The notes: generated by a model not told the origin, from the sequence alone. A stretch of 64,000 nt of DNA from Owenia fusiformis (GCA_903813345.2 CAIIXF020000005.1:14945375-15009374); one strand, 5' to 3'. Positions 46,467 to 58,534 are shown, numbered from the stretch's first letter. Translations and numbers: made by a program.

Positions 46467-49400
46467 TTTAACATCCATTCTCAATAAGAATGCAAATTCC
46501 AGGTATGAATCTGACGAAAATTAAAGTAGCTTTGAATGGTTTAAAGTTGATGTATTTTTATTTGAATATATGTTAAGTATCTAAAGTCAAAATATCTTCA
46601 TCAATCTCATACCCCTTCATGGAAAAGTCACATGTTGAAGCTTATCTAGTGTTTATTTAAAAAAGTAGGTCTCTGTCATTTACGTTATAGAGGGTTGTCG
46701 TAGCAAGAGACCTATATTTTCATTCAACATATTATTCTCATGTCTGTTTTTGTTTCTAACAATAAGGATATATTTTGTCTTAATACTAAATCATACATCA
46801 AGCATTTTGAAGAGACATAAGTGGAAAGAATTCACATTGAAGTCAACAATTACATGTGACTTATTATTCCTTTTCAGAAACAAAACCTAAGTGCTACATG
46901 TCATTCCAATTTTATAGAAAATCAGTCTGTTAACATTAAATTTATCTTTCTTTTCTGATTCGAAATAGTGTTCAGAATCAATTGATAGCCATATCTTGGT
47001 GTTTGCTATGCCATACAAAATTTATTTGAAATTTGTATATCGTTACACCCTTGGTAACGTATATGATCCAAAAATAGTAACATCGTAGAATGAGTCATAT
47101 CATATGTGATCATGGTGAAACCATCAACTGGTGCTTCTTTTATCATGTTTACACTGCATTTTAACCAATAGTAACATTTAAAACAAACATAGTTCAGTGG
47201 ACCATCAAGTAACGTAAATGATGGAGAAATTGACCAACTTTTGCAATAGAAACATTAAAGCTAACACAAACATTATTTATGCACAAAACACGTAATGAAT
47301 TAATATATTGTCACATACGCTATATGTTGGAATGAATATATACAGGATTAAAGGGACTTAGTCTTTCTTCACACAATTGTAATGCTAAATCCTTTGTAAC
47401 GTAAGTGATTACAAAACTTACAATCGCAAGATCAAAACTATACTATATAATTTGTGATTATCGTCAAAAAGTAACAACATTCAGTGTCTCCCTCTAATAT
47501 CATAGGTACATATGAACTCCTGAAAACGTTACTTAATCCTAGCTTGGACATATAAATCCAATAGAACACGAGTTTGAATCTCAGGACACAGATCTAGAGT
47601 TTAATAGCCCTTTAAACTTCCCTGTTGGAATTGACTCCTCTACTACACACTCAACATCTGAGACTCTCAGCCAAATAACGTAACATTCTAGAGACCATTG
47701 GAGATTCTTCTTTTCTTAAAAAATAGTATTTATTATCATCAGTATCTACATGAAGTGTCTTTTCGGCATACCAACAGTAATTGTAAACTGCAGTGAAAAA
47801 AATCGCCAAGATGTAGCTCTTTATCTCCACTCTCAGTCTGCATGATGGCCCTGTCAGAATACTCTTGGATAGCTATGTTGTCTCTTCTTGTATGTCATTC
47901 CTGGTTTGTTTCACTTTTGTGAGGGGCGCTTTTAACACTGTTTATTTGATTCAACAAATTTATATTCCTTTTCTTGTGGTAAACGTCGAGTACTCATTTC
48001 ATTTTTGTCCAGCCAAGCAAGGCCCTTAAGCTTGTATCACCTTCCATCGCCTTCAGTCATATTATATCAACTAGACTTGAACACTCTTTCAGGCATTTCC
48101 ACGCCAGTCATGTTGCGTCTGCTTCAACTCTTCAACTACGTGTTTTCCTCGTACTAATCTTCTCCTCAACTCTAGGGATATCACTATGTTAAAGTTTGCA
48201 TCGCATCACTTTTCCCCTGCACTCTTTGGTGTTTTGGCGTGCTTGGACCCTTGGTTCTATTTTTCTCTGCTTCTGTAAGATCCTTTGGAATGATTTGTCA
48301 TTGTTTTTTCCATGTTTATCTATGTTCAGGGAGCTTTGTTTTTTTATGGGTACGTACGTCCCCAAGTTCTACTTATCCGTTCTTTAAAGAGCCATGCATG
48401 TCCTCTTGCAAAATTCCAGGCAAAATTTATATGAACTATTAATTGTGTGTTACTTGTACCACTGCCATAAACACGGTCACAATCATTGTTATCGGCATTA
48501 CTTGGGTCATTGCTAACAGTCTCTCTTCTTTTTGATTTGCCTCCTGTATTATTACGCTATCTGAGACTAACATAACATGTCTCGAGCGCAATGCCATAAT
48601 TTTTTCTTTTATGGTCTTTATCTTTTTCAGATAGTGCACTCAGCTATTGAGACAATGCATTTATGAACCCGAGCACGCTCTTTTTGGTGCTTTTTTCCTA
48701 TCACGATAGTCTTTTTGAATTTCAGCAGGATGCTTTCCCATCTACGAAAAGTATACAAGTTGATAAATGAACATACCTGTAAAGATTTGACGACAGAAAA
48801 TGTGTGCAATAGAATTTATCAATTACGTTACCTATGGTAACGTAATTTATGACATAGAAAACGCAAGACTATAGCTTCAATTCAAATTGAATGATAGAAA
48901 AGTGTTTTTATATTCATTTTCACATTTATACTGACTGTCTTTATGCCATAGATAACATCAAATTAACACTACATCTTCGTTTTACAAGAGAGATACTATA
49001 TTAGGTGTGATATATACCTTAAATTGTGTGGATTTACTCTACAAAGGTGGTAGTGTTTCTTTATTCAGATTCAAATGAATATGAATACTCAAATTTCCCG
49101 CTTTATAAACTTTATTCAGAGCTAGGAGTATGGTAACCGTTATTTTCGTACTACTAGGTATCGTAAATGATGGTGTCGTAAATGATGCAAATACCCTTTT
49201 GCTGGCTGTATTAGATTCAAACAATGTCAATTTCGTTAAAAATACTGATCAACAAGGATCACTCCTACCATACAATAAGGTGATATAACATTAATTTGCT
49301 CAGACACTTATTGCCTGTGAAAACTATGATCACGTAAATGATTTTCTTATCTATAACTTCATGAAAAACGGGAATTATAATTTTCTGGCCCCAAAATCTC

Positions 49401-49917
49401 AACGTTTCAAATATCAACTTTTACGACTTTCTATTAAGTATTCAAATTGGAATCCAGATACGTATATGGCACATATGAAACATTAATTTTTCACCAGTTT
49501 TTATTTGATTTATAGTACAGGGGGGTTGATATAAAAAAGTCTGGCGACATTGGTCAAGGAACAGTTTCAACATGGTAAAAATGTCAAAATGATAGTTTCT
49601 GTCATTTAACCAGAAGCTGGGATCGTCTTGTGTATAATACACCACTTTATATGGGATGTTATGCATGAAAAATTCTCTAATGGCACCATACAATCCTGAT
49701 TTTTGATATGGCGACAGTCACGTAACTGATGAATAGCCCTATTCTAGTACATATAATAAAATATGTGTAACTGAGAAATCATATATTACAAACGTGCTAG
49801 GTAGAGGGTCATATATATTATTTATATATACAACAAAAAGTGATGTTGGTAATGTAAATGCTGAGATTGAGCCCTGGGTCACCTATTTTGCATTCTTATT
49901 GAGAATGGGTGTTAAGT
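46467..49917. mobile_element. 3.45-kb block with inverted ends and a recurring CGTAANTGAT word
   Basis: The left end holds CCATTCTCAATAAGAATGCA; its reverse complement lies at the right end (49888-49909). About 28 of 32 bases pair, with 22 perfect. Inside, GTAACGTAWRTGAT occurs at 47054, 47209 and 47396, and shorter CGTAAATGAT/CGTAACTGAT forms near 49161, 49177, 49332 and 49720. A perfect palindrome lies at 48821. No transposase was recognised; frames are short and broken. Confidence 0.4.
48821..48847. repeat. 27-bp palindrome, AATTACGTTACC arms
   Basis: AATTACGTTACC, TAT, GGTAACGTAATT: two perfect 12-bp arms built from the same word that recurs through the surrounding block. Confidence 0.85.
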
Positions 49918-50876
49918 GGATAAAGTGGTCACACTTGCTTCAATTCATAGCGAAATCGACGGAGAGAAACTGACCGAATTCCCGATATCCTACCCCGTAT
50001 TACTGTAGGCTATGAGCACAGTGACCTACAGAGGGCGCTATCACAAACAAGTACTGCACGAACCGATAAATTCTCGGGTATTGTAACGCCCTTGCACAGT
50101 GTAACAGTTTACCAATATATGCAAGATATCGACTCAGCACTATCTGGAACTGGCAAATACTCCATTGAGGATCAAAAAGTTCGGATTTGTTTAACATTTC
50201 GTCAGTATTTTATCTGTTAATTCGCGTTACACAAGAGTCCCTTTTAGTGTTTTTGTCTTTTCAATACGGAAATTGGAAAAATATCGAAATGGCCTTCTTG
50301 ACTGTCTAATTAGCAATAATGATCACCGACGCATGCAATCCAAGGAAACTATCGATTATATTGTCTAGAAAATCAATTTTAATTATAGTAAATGAAAAAT
50401 AGTAGTCGGTATACCATCGTTTCTTGTCATGAATGGAGTTTATCAAGGCCTTGAGCTCCAAATAGTTCATTAAGTATTGATTACGAGCTTGGACCGAGAT
50501 GACTTTCAATTATCTCTTTGTGATCTATACTATGAGGAAACTCTGATTCCAGCTGCTGAACTGCTAAGATATTATGCCCTAGTACAGAAAACATACGATC
50601 TGCATTATGATCCTCGCGATTGGAGAATTTAGTTGAGACATTATATCGATCAATAGAATAATGAAAAGCTGTCAAAGCATAATAGACAGTGCATGAGGGA
50701 TATGCATAAAACATATTCATTGACAAAATGTAAACAAAAAGTAAACAAATTTACTTATGGATTAGAACAGGGTTTATAAGAAGCTCCAGGCACTCACTAA
50801 AGGATCCTAAAAGGAATGTGGCTTCCAGGCAAGACCACTGACTAATCAATGCCCTTTATATTTGATGATGTAGAAA

Positions 50877-50957
50877 TACAGGGTGTCCATAAGTCTCTTT
50901 ACAAGTGTTGGAGGCATTTGATTGTAATTGCAAAGAAACTTTATGGATACCCTGTAT
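50877..50957. mobile_element. 80-bp hairpin MITE (ACAGGGTG family)
   Basis: It starts TACAGGGTGTCCATAAGT and ends CTTTATGGATACCCTGTATA, flanked by TA. GTCTCTTTAC and AAAGAAACTT also pair within it. Confidence 0.75.
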
Positions 50958-52144
50958 AGTAGCATTGTAAATCATAACAGCTGGTAGAAGTATATTATTA
51001 AACATGTTGAAATATTTAGTAAACCAGCAAATATTCCAGAATTGAGCAATGGTGCAATTAACGAACATAGTGACATTTGCATGCAAGGTTGCAAAGTTTG
51101 CGTATATTCGGTTTATTTTCGTAAATATTGGAAACCGACTGCTTTAATAGTCAGGATTCAGCTGTGAAAGTACACAGTGCAAAATCGCACGATCAGAATT
51201 GACCTCAAATAAAAAACACAGTAGTGGTAGTATTAAAACGATGAATATTATATAGGTTTTATGCTGTTTTTTATGCTGGAGAATACCAGTAAGTGTGCAC
51301 AATGCTGACAATAAGGGAATAGGTTAACCATACATGTATTCTTGGAATATTGTTATTGAATATAGCCATCGTCGCTTTCCACTGGGTCTAGAGATAGATA
51401 GGAACATTCGTAAGAGGTAACAATCGAAACCTTGTGAATCAAGATGAAATATAGCGGTGACATAGTTATAGAGGCAAAGAAAGAAGTTAAAGATGATTAT
51501 TTTTCATATCTTTTATAGTGTGACGTTGGTTCCATTTTCAGAGGATATATAGGATAATATTTATATATTTTCAACGTCTATAGGGCCTGGAGTGTTCGTG
51601 ATGTGGAGTTTTAGAAAGACGTCCATGTGAACTAGAGAAACAGTCGACGCCTAGCATATGCTTAGTGACAACGATTAGATGGGTATTCTAAAAATGGACG
51701 ATCTAAGATGGGCATTTCAACAATGGTTTTTCAAATACCCAAGCCCCATTGATTATGAGAAAGTCAACGCAAGGATCACGGAATTTCATTCTTTCATCCT
51801 TCAAATCACACTACTGTATGGTTTTATATTGCAGATATCAACAATGTACGTACAATGGAATAATATGAGTTGTTATTTTGGTGTGTTTTCTTATGTTGCC
51901 ACTTGTGATGTAAGATACATGTAGTAGAGCGTGATAATAAATGGTGACCGAGTGGCAATATTGAAAGAGTGTTTCTACTTTCAAAAAGGACACGTTAAAT
52001 ACAATCACCTATATTTTGAAAACATAGGTCAGAGTGACCTTTTACAATTGATCATTCACGTCCATTCCGTTATCCCATGTACATATATAGTGCTTAAATA
52101 TCAATATTTGGACCATATTCATATTCGTTCCAGGTTCGAAAAAC

Positions 52145-52890
52145 TTATCCCGTTCCAGGACTATAGTCCTGTACGGAGCCAATACATTTGCCTGTACGAT
52201 TACAACTTGGGAGAATTATCTACGCCCCTTCCACTTAAGAAACCTACCTCAATGCATTCTAGAACTCAAAATGTAACTTCTAATATATTGGAACCGCCGA
52301 TTGTCTGGGTTAGTTGGCAGAACGAGGTCTTTTTGTTTCTTATGGCTCTTTTGGTCGAAGTTCGATTAAGATGGCGGTTATAACGGAATTTCCCGAACTC
52401 TTCCGTAATAGCACGAACTTGGTTTTTCGTTACGTCACTTCCGTGTAAAATGGATTTGTTTCGGGTAAGAGGGAATTTCGAAAATTTCGGACAATATTTT
52501 CAATATTTACTGCCATGTCGACATCCTATGCTCTTAACTGTATACCGAATGGTTAAACAATGTTTCTTACCGGAAACAAATCCATTTTACATGGAAGTGA
52601 AGTAACGAAAAACCAAGTTCGTGCTATTACGGAAGAGTTCGGGAAATTCCGTTATAACCGCCATCTTAATCGAACTTCGACCAAAAGAGCCATAAGAAAC
52701 AAAAAGACCTCGTTCTGCCAACTAACCCAGACAATCGGCGGTTCCAATATATTAGAAGTTACATTTTGAGTTCTAGAATGCATTGAGGTAGGTTTCTTAA
52801 GTGGAAGGGGCGTAGATAATTCTCCCAAGTTGTAATCGTACAGGCAAATGTATTGGCTCCGTACAGGACTATAGTCCGGGAACAGGATAA
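52145..52890. mobile_element. 746-bp foldback element with 8-bp target duplication
   Basis: Ends TTATCCCGTTCC and GGAACAGGATAA. The arms pair for over 300 bp each (52145 to about 52465 against 52570-52890), around a loop of about 100 bp. CGAAAAAC flanks both sides (52137-52144, 52891-52898). Copy B of the duplication has one uninterrupted CGAAAAAC at the matching place, so this is an insertion after or at the duplication. An 8-bp duplication fits hAT-like transposition. Confidence 0.9.
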
Positions 52891-53031
52891 CGAAAAACTA
52901 GTACGATCCATTAGACTCAGCATCACATGGCATCGTAAGCTGCACACTGGCCAATTGAAATGAAACGAAAAACGTTCACAAAGTACATGTATGTAATTTT
53001 ACCCTGTACACCGTAAGCTGTTGCATTTACC

Positions 53032-53358
53032 CGGGGGCGAGGGGGTGGGGGGGGGGGGTACTGGTCAAATCTTTATACAGGGGGTGCAGCTGAGACTCAA
53101 AATATCTACAAACTTCTATGGATTTTTTCTGGACCAAAATCTAGGGGTTTTCTTTCAAAAATAGACCCACTTCAAGGTAATTTTGAAAAAACAAGACCCA
53201 CTTCCGGCGATTTTTTCAAAAACAGTACCCAGTTTTAGGATTTTTCAAAAAATTGACTCAGTTCTAGGGAGATTTTTCATCAAAATGGGACCGATATCTA
53301 GTTTTTTTTCTTCAAAATGGGACCCACATCTAGGAATTTTAGTACCCCCCCCCCCGGG
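53032..53358. mobile_element. 327-bp insertion with C/G-run ends and TGCATTTACC target duplication
   Basis: TGCATTTACC stands on both sides (53022-53031 and 53359-53368) but once in copy B. The element starts CGGGGGCGAGGGGG and ends CCCCCCCGGG. Inside are imperfect repeats of the type GACCCAC-TTC-ATTTTTTCAAAA. Confidence 0.8.
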
Positions 53359-53524
53359 TGCATTTACCATGTAACATACGGGTAACACATACAGTTTCAA
53401 ATATAAATACTATGAAATATAACGTAATGTTAATTCATATTATTAATTCATTTGTTAATCCATCATCCATTCATCTTCGTAAACAGATTAAAGCATAACA
53501 CCAAGCAACAAAGAAGGCAGACGA

Positions 53525-53660
53525 TAATACCAAAAGCAGTCGACAACACCGCACTAACGAAAGCAGACGACACCGCACTCATAAAAGCAGACGACACCAT
53601 CGCACTAACAAAAGCAGACAGCACCACACTAACAAAAGCAGACGATACTACTGCTCACAC
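53525..53660 (+). repeat. 24/27-bp minisatellite upstream of transporter A
   Basis: Four units like ACGACACCGCACTCATAAAA GCAG, of 24, 24, 27 and 24 bp. All lengths are multiples of 3, so one frame reads (T)ALTKADD repeats without stop up to 53718. It overlaps the transporter start in another frame. Confidence 0.85.
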
Positions 53661-53668
53661 TGGTAAAG

Positions 53669-53939
53669 ATGAATGGATGTACATGCTGCGGAGCAAAAGA
53701 GGACATATGTCAGAATAATGAAAGAAAGATATTCAGCAATAAAGACAGAGATGGAGACAAAAAAGATGAGGGATACGCATGGATTATTGTGATGTCCTGC
53801 TTTCTGTGTCACACTTTGATATGTGGAATAAGCTTCACGGTTGGTGTGACATTTGTCATATTTCTAGATGCATTCGGGACTTCTAAGGGTGCCACTGCAT
53901 TGGTCGGATCATTAAACACAGCCAGTGTGTATGCAGTTG
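53669..53939 (+). CDS. Transporter A exon 1
   Basis: From ATG (AAAGATGAAT context) to a GTACGT donor. It reads MNGCTCCGAKEDICQNNERK, then GYAWIIVMSCFLCHTLICGI and helix 2 (ATALVGSLNTASVYAV). Confidence 0.87.
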
Positions 53940-56900
53940 GTACGTTATCCTTGACTCTACGTACATGTGTAATTTAACGATTGTCCGATGACCCCACTAA
54001 AGCCACTTTACATCAGTGTCATTTGTAAAATAGGATATACTTCCCACTCACATTTTTATGTGGATGAATGTTGAAATCGATTTTTGTGGATTTGTGTTTT
54101 GATGAATTTTACATTAGAGATAAGTTAATAACACACATTCATATACAGGGTGTCCACATATATAGTTTCTTTAAACTTTACACAGGCTCATTATTATGGA
54201 CACCCTGTATACTAGTCTGCATACATTTTAGGTCCTATAAGCAGTGTGCTGACCAACAGATTTGGCTGTAGACCAGTGGTATTAATGGGGGGCATAATTT
54301 CCTCTATTGGTCTCGGCACAAGCGCATTTGCCACGAACATTTACCATTTGTACATTACATTCGGTATCATAACAGGTAGGAATTTTTCGTTATGCAAACC
54401 AGTTTAAAACAGGTCAAATTATTAAAGAATCTGTCATTAAGCCCTGAGGTCGGAGGATGAAGAATATGTTTTCAGGCAATTCCAAGAGTGTATCATTTCT
54501 TTGCCAAAAGTGTGTACTTTTCTTTTAATTGTCATTTTTCTGAGGCCGAATATATTCACATTCAATTATCTAACAATATCAAGATTTATGCATACCTTAT
54601 AGTTTGGAGGCACTCTAATCTTATATTAATTGGATGCAATCAAATGTGACCTACTTTTTGTACCATGCTGTGTGTGTTTTCACTTATGCCTGGGTCACAT
54701 TTGCTCCGATCCATCGGCCGGCGCCCGGCCGATTGAGTGTTTAGCTCAATATTGTATTCAATTTTGAACAAAATACTCAATCGGCCGGGCGCCGTAGTGA
54801 AAATCGGAGCAAATGTGACCAAGGCATTACTTGATGTATTGAGGCAGACTATATATTTGAATGGTTCATTGCTTCCGCAGGCCTAAGACACTCTTATTTA
54901 TGCCTCAATATAAACAGCATTACCAAGGGCACAATTTAGTGATGAAATTAGTGTGGCTTAGGCCTGCAGAAGCACCGTAAAAGTGAGGTTGAAATTGATA
55001 TATTATATATATCAACTATACCAGCACTTCAAATGTACAAAGTGGATTAAGAATATAACTATACAGTTGAATAATAACATAGGGGAAGTTGGTTTCCTGC
55101 CTAGAATGTCAAGATAAGGCTGTTTAGAAGTAGCATCATCCCCAGTTCATTTGAAATTTTGAACAATGTACTTAACATCAGGATATCATCAAGTCAATGC
55201 ATACAGAATACCACATCATTTTGAGTGATATCATTTTTATCGCCGAGTTGATATCAAATATCAACACGAGTGAGCGAAGCGAATGAGTGTTGATATTTGA
55301 TATCTACGAGGCGATAAAATGATATCACGAGAAATTATGTGATATTGGGTTTATCCCATGATTACAATCACCTTGTGATGTTCTGATCCAATTTCCAGGA
55401 CACTGGCAGACCTATTTTCTCAAAAGAGAATAAATTATCTGACCTATAATTTCCAACAATATTGTGGCGCGAAATGCAAATGTGATATCACACGGATATG
55501 CGTGAGATAAACGATATCACACGCATATGAGTTTGATAAACGATTTTCTGGAAAATATCACACGGATTTCAATGATATCAGAAATATCAATAGCTGTTAT
55601 TGTACAGATAACACATTAATCGTGGGATAAATGATAATATCCACATGCTAGGTCAATGGAACTAAATAAAATAATAAAAACAAAAAATTGAAAGTCTGAC
55701 CTCGTCTTGAAAATCAAAGGTTAAGGTCAGAATTGTCCTTGATAACATTCTTTATCATATTTTTACATTTCATGCACAGATGCATAGGCTAACGGGCAAT
55801 ATAAATGACATTCATTAAAAGATGGCAGTAAAAGCAATCAACCTGTTTGTATTGAGCCATTGAGCCAGCACTATACTGCCATCTTTATACTAGTCTAAAA
55901 TAACGTTGCCACTGTGAATGTTAACCAGTGCCATAAATTCGGGCATAAATTGTGCGAAATTCAATTATATTTGTTATATCTGAGTGATTTACTTGCAGGA
56001 AGTGGGTTGGGGCTAGCGTATCTCCCAGCTATGGTGATAATTAACCAACATTTTGACAAGAAAAAGACATTTGCCTTTGGGATTGCAGTAGCTGGTGTAG
56101 GATGCGGTTCATTTATATACCCGCCATTGATCGAGTTCCTCAATAAGGAATACGGTTGGCGTGGGGCTTTGACCATATTGTCAGCCATTGGATTGAACAT
56201 CTGTGCATGCGGTGCATTTATGCGTCCATTTAGAAATAACCCAACACTGAAAATAAAAAAGGAACATAACATGACAAAAGAGGAAAAACTTTTTAACTTT
56301 TCCATATTTAAATCGTTGGATTTTGATATATTATGCTATAATAATGTAGCAATGTGTTTTGGAATGTCTGTAGTGTACTCGCACCTGTCGGAATACTCCT
56401 TACTAATGGGTATAGGTGGTAACGAAAGTTTCATGTTGTTCTCTGTTATTGGAATTACAAATCTCGCTGGACGATTTATTTTTGGAGCAATTGGCCACCA
56501 TCCATTAACAGATGAAGTGCTACTTTATATATGCACATTTATTATAAGTGGTGCAGTTACATTAGCTGTGCCTCTTCTAACCCAATATGGGGCGCTTCTT
56601 GCATACTCTGCAACATTTGGGTTTTTCAGCGCATCATATGGAGTACTTTTACCAGGAATGATTTGTGAATTCTTAGGAGCCAGTGAATTAGCCAGTGGTC
56701 TTGGTGCGATTCTTCCATTTTGCGCATTAGGAACCATGCTTGGCGGTCCAGCCGCTGGTTTTTTGTACGACAGCCTTCACTCGTATAGCTGGTCTTTCAT
56801 TGTTGGAGGCGGCGTTATTGTTACTAGTGCAATAAGCATAATTGTGCCATTTTGGCGCAAAAAGCACCTTAAAGTAGTTATGGAACTAACAAAGAATAAT

Positions 56901-57047
56901 CCTGATAACCTTCATGAAATTGAATCAAATATTATTCCAACCCCGATAGATAACTGTGAACTTGATATTCTTGATGCTGAAACGGAAGAGAGTGACAACC
57001 TCTTAAAGGTTGATGGCCGTTTTGTGCCTACCGTTGTTGATGTTTGA
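53669..57047 (+). CDS. Monocarboxylate-transporter-like protein (SLC16/MFS), copy A
   Basis: Plasma-membrane carrier of the major facilitator superfamily, 12 predicted membrane helices. Exons 53669-53939, 54232-54375 and 55999-57047, both junctions in phase 1 inside Gly codons, give 487 aa. The hydrophilic N-terminus (about 39 residues, Cys-rich start) leads into DEGYAWIIV, the SLC16 first-helix motif ([DE]G[GS][WF][GA]W type). Exon 3 begins with GSGLGLAYLPAM, then NQHFDKKKTFAFGIA (family motif Y/HF.K+...A.GIA), an RPF..N loop between helices 6 and 7, and LLPGMICEFLG. In helix 8 it has NLAGR where MCT1 has DMVAR: Arg (about 297) kept, Asp replaced by Asn. The substrate cannot be named; it looks closer to the orphan MCT9/12-like members than to lactate carriers. 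Confidence 0.88.
54144..54210. mobile_element. ACAGGGTG-family hairpin in transporter A intron 1
   Basis: TACAGGGTGTCCACA to ATGGACACCCTGTAT. The same element sits at the matching place in copy B (59113-59190), so it predates the duplication. Confidence 0.8.
54232..54375 (+). CDS. Transporter A exon 2
   Basis: 144 nt from an ATTTTAG acceptor to a GTAGGA donor. It reads GPISSVLTNRFGCRPVVLMG then GIISSIGLGTSAFATNIYHL: the helix 2-3 loop with the MFS-type N.FG.R motif, and helices 3-4. Confidence 0.9.
54685..54829. mobile_element. 145-bp MITE (GGTCACATTTG family), second copy
   Basis: Starts TATGCCTGGGTCACATTTG, ends CAAATGTGACCAAGGCATTA. It has a GC-rich inner inverted pair (CGGCCGGCGCCCGGCCGAT). 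It is the same length as the copy at 5712 and lies in A intron 2, absent from B. Confidence 0.8.
55226..55328. mobile_element. Hairpin element, about 42-bp arms
   Basis: GTGATATCATTTTTATCGCC, then ..GATATCAAATATCAACAC, pairs with GTGTTGATATTTGATATC..GGCGATAAAATGATATCAC around a GAGCGAAGCG loop. It is present in A intron 2 only. Confidence 0.8.
55999..57047 (+). CDS. Transporter A exon 3
   Basis: 1,049 nt from a TTACTTGCAG acceptor to TGA: helices 4-12 and the acidic C-terminus (DILDAETEESDNLLKVDGRF). The open frame continues 85 nt into the intron, but that part has no ATG and the acceptor is strong. Confidence 0.92.
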
Positions 57048-57584
57048 TCAAGGACATGAAATCCATGGTCTGATACGGTGTTATACACATTGATGTTGCG
57101 TCATTCTTGTCACTATTTTTATTCTGCATTATCGACCTTTCTTTTATACACTGTAAGTCTTTAAATTATCCCCAGTGTCAACCAAATTTATTGAAAGCAT
57201 TTATTTCACTATAAATCTCTATTTATTAAAAATTGATGTTTCTTCAGGTTGAACAAAACATAGTCTCCAAAGTCAAAACTATTTTTCAAGAAATAACACA
57301 GGAGGCGAAAAGTGATTTTCAAAAATGACTCAAAAATGAAGCTATGTAACCTTTATGTTCACATAGTGATCTAAACATTTAGCATGCAAAAAGTTCAAAA
57401 ATTCAATTTTCGATGTAAATTGTTTTGTTTGTTAATCTATTACTAAATGTAGATATCCTGAAATCTGATTTGCCTATATTTTCCCATTGGTTTATGAACA
57501 TGGAAATGACGATTTTCAAAGTTGTCATAAATTTTTGACCGATTGTAATTGAGAAGAAATTTGGGAATATTTAGAGGTATTGGA

Positions 57585-57595
57585 AATAAAATAAA
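57585..57595 (+). promoter_or_regulatory. Tandem poly(A) signals of transporter A
   Basis: Two overlapping AATAAA hexamers about 540 nt after the stop, conserved in copy B at 63974-63984. Confidence 0.6.
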
Positions 57596-57616
57596 GTTAC
57601 GTTTACACCCCTATTG

Positions 57617-57856
57617 TATTCATTGCAATTTATGTAAAAAAAAGGTTCGAACATTAAAGAGGCTCACGTAGTCCAATTGGCAGGCTAAGGTTGCCTAAAT
57701 TCAAAAATAATCCATGAAACAATGGTGGACATGTTCACCGACTTTATGTGATATAGAGACATCACACGTATCCAGTATGCCACATGAAATCATTCATAAG
57801 TTTGGGTTATTTGCCTTTGAGAATATTTGAGCCTCCAAATCTCATGCCACTAATGG
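57617..57856. other. Junction between duplicated copies A and B
   Basis: 240 bp with no counterpart that I can place. No element ends or simple repeat is seen at the breakpoints. Confidence 0.4.
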
Positions 57857-58534
57857 ATGGTTTTATATTGCAGATAATCAACAATGTACGTACAATGAAA
57901 TGATATGAGTTGCTTTGGTGTGTTCTTATGTTGCCCTTTGTGATGTGCGATACATGTAGTAGAGCGTGATAATAAATAGTTACCGAGTGGCAATATACAC
58001 ACCGTGATATATGTATACCGTGTGAAAGAGTGTTTCTACTTTCAAAAAGGCCACATAATACACGTTAAATACAATGACCTACATTTAAGTATATAGATCA
58101 AAATATACCTGGTGAAAATATAGGTCAGAATGACCTTTTACAATTGATCATTCACTTCCATTCCGTTATCCCAAGTACATATTATAGTGCTAAATATATA
58201 TATATATTTGGACCATGTTCATATTCGTTCCAGGTTCGAAAAACTTGTACAATCCATTAGACTCAGCATCACTTCACATTGTGTAAGCTGCACACTGGCC
58301 AATTGTGAAATGAAATGGAAAACTTGCACAAAGTATGTAGTTTTACCCTGCACACCGTAAACTGTTGCATTTACCATGTAACACACATGTATATGTAACA
58401 CATACATTTTCAAATATAAATACAATGAAATATAACGTAATGTTAATTCATATTGCTAGTTCATTTGTTTACCCATCATCCATTCATCTTCTAACGCATA
58501 ACACCAAGCAACAAAGAAGGCAGACGACAATACA

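Larger units (their letters stand above)
45346..51817. other. Long stretch without a supported gene
   Basis: 45420-45660 is the most CpG-rich part (GCGCGCGCACGC near 45522) and could be a promoter. 46467-49917 is a block flanked by inverted repeats, listed separately. 49930-51817 shows only the hairpin at 50877. No frame here reads like a known protein. Confidence 0.5.
51818..57616 (+). repeat. Direct duplication, copy A (about 5.8 kb)
   Basis: It begins ATGGTTTTATATTGCAGAT and runs past GGAAATAAAATAAAG near 57590, in the same order as copy B. It contains a whole transporter gene plus upstream and 3' flanks. It is interrupted by two insertions absent from B (52145-52890 and 53032-53358) and by about 1.4 kb of extra intron 2 sequence. 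Confidence 0.9.

Noticed and set aside
48439-48639. 66-codon - strand frame with a hydrophobic C-terminal half
   Set aside because: Short, no homologous motif, inside the 3.45-kb inverted-end block; treated as chance.
51679-51924. 81-codon open frame, + strand, just before the duplication
   Set aside because: It runs across the start of duplicated sequence, has no family resemblance and no splice support; not enough to call a gene.
55914-55998. Upstream extension of transporter exon 3 as an alternative start
   Set aside because: The open frame has no ATG before the strong TTACTTGCAG acceptor; only GTG is available. The same applies to copy B at 61246-61330, where an ATG-less start is also read.
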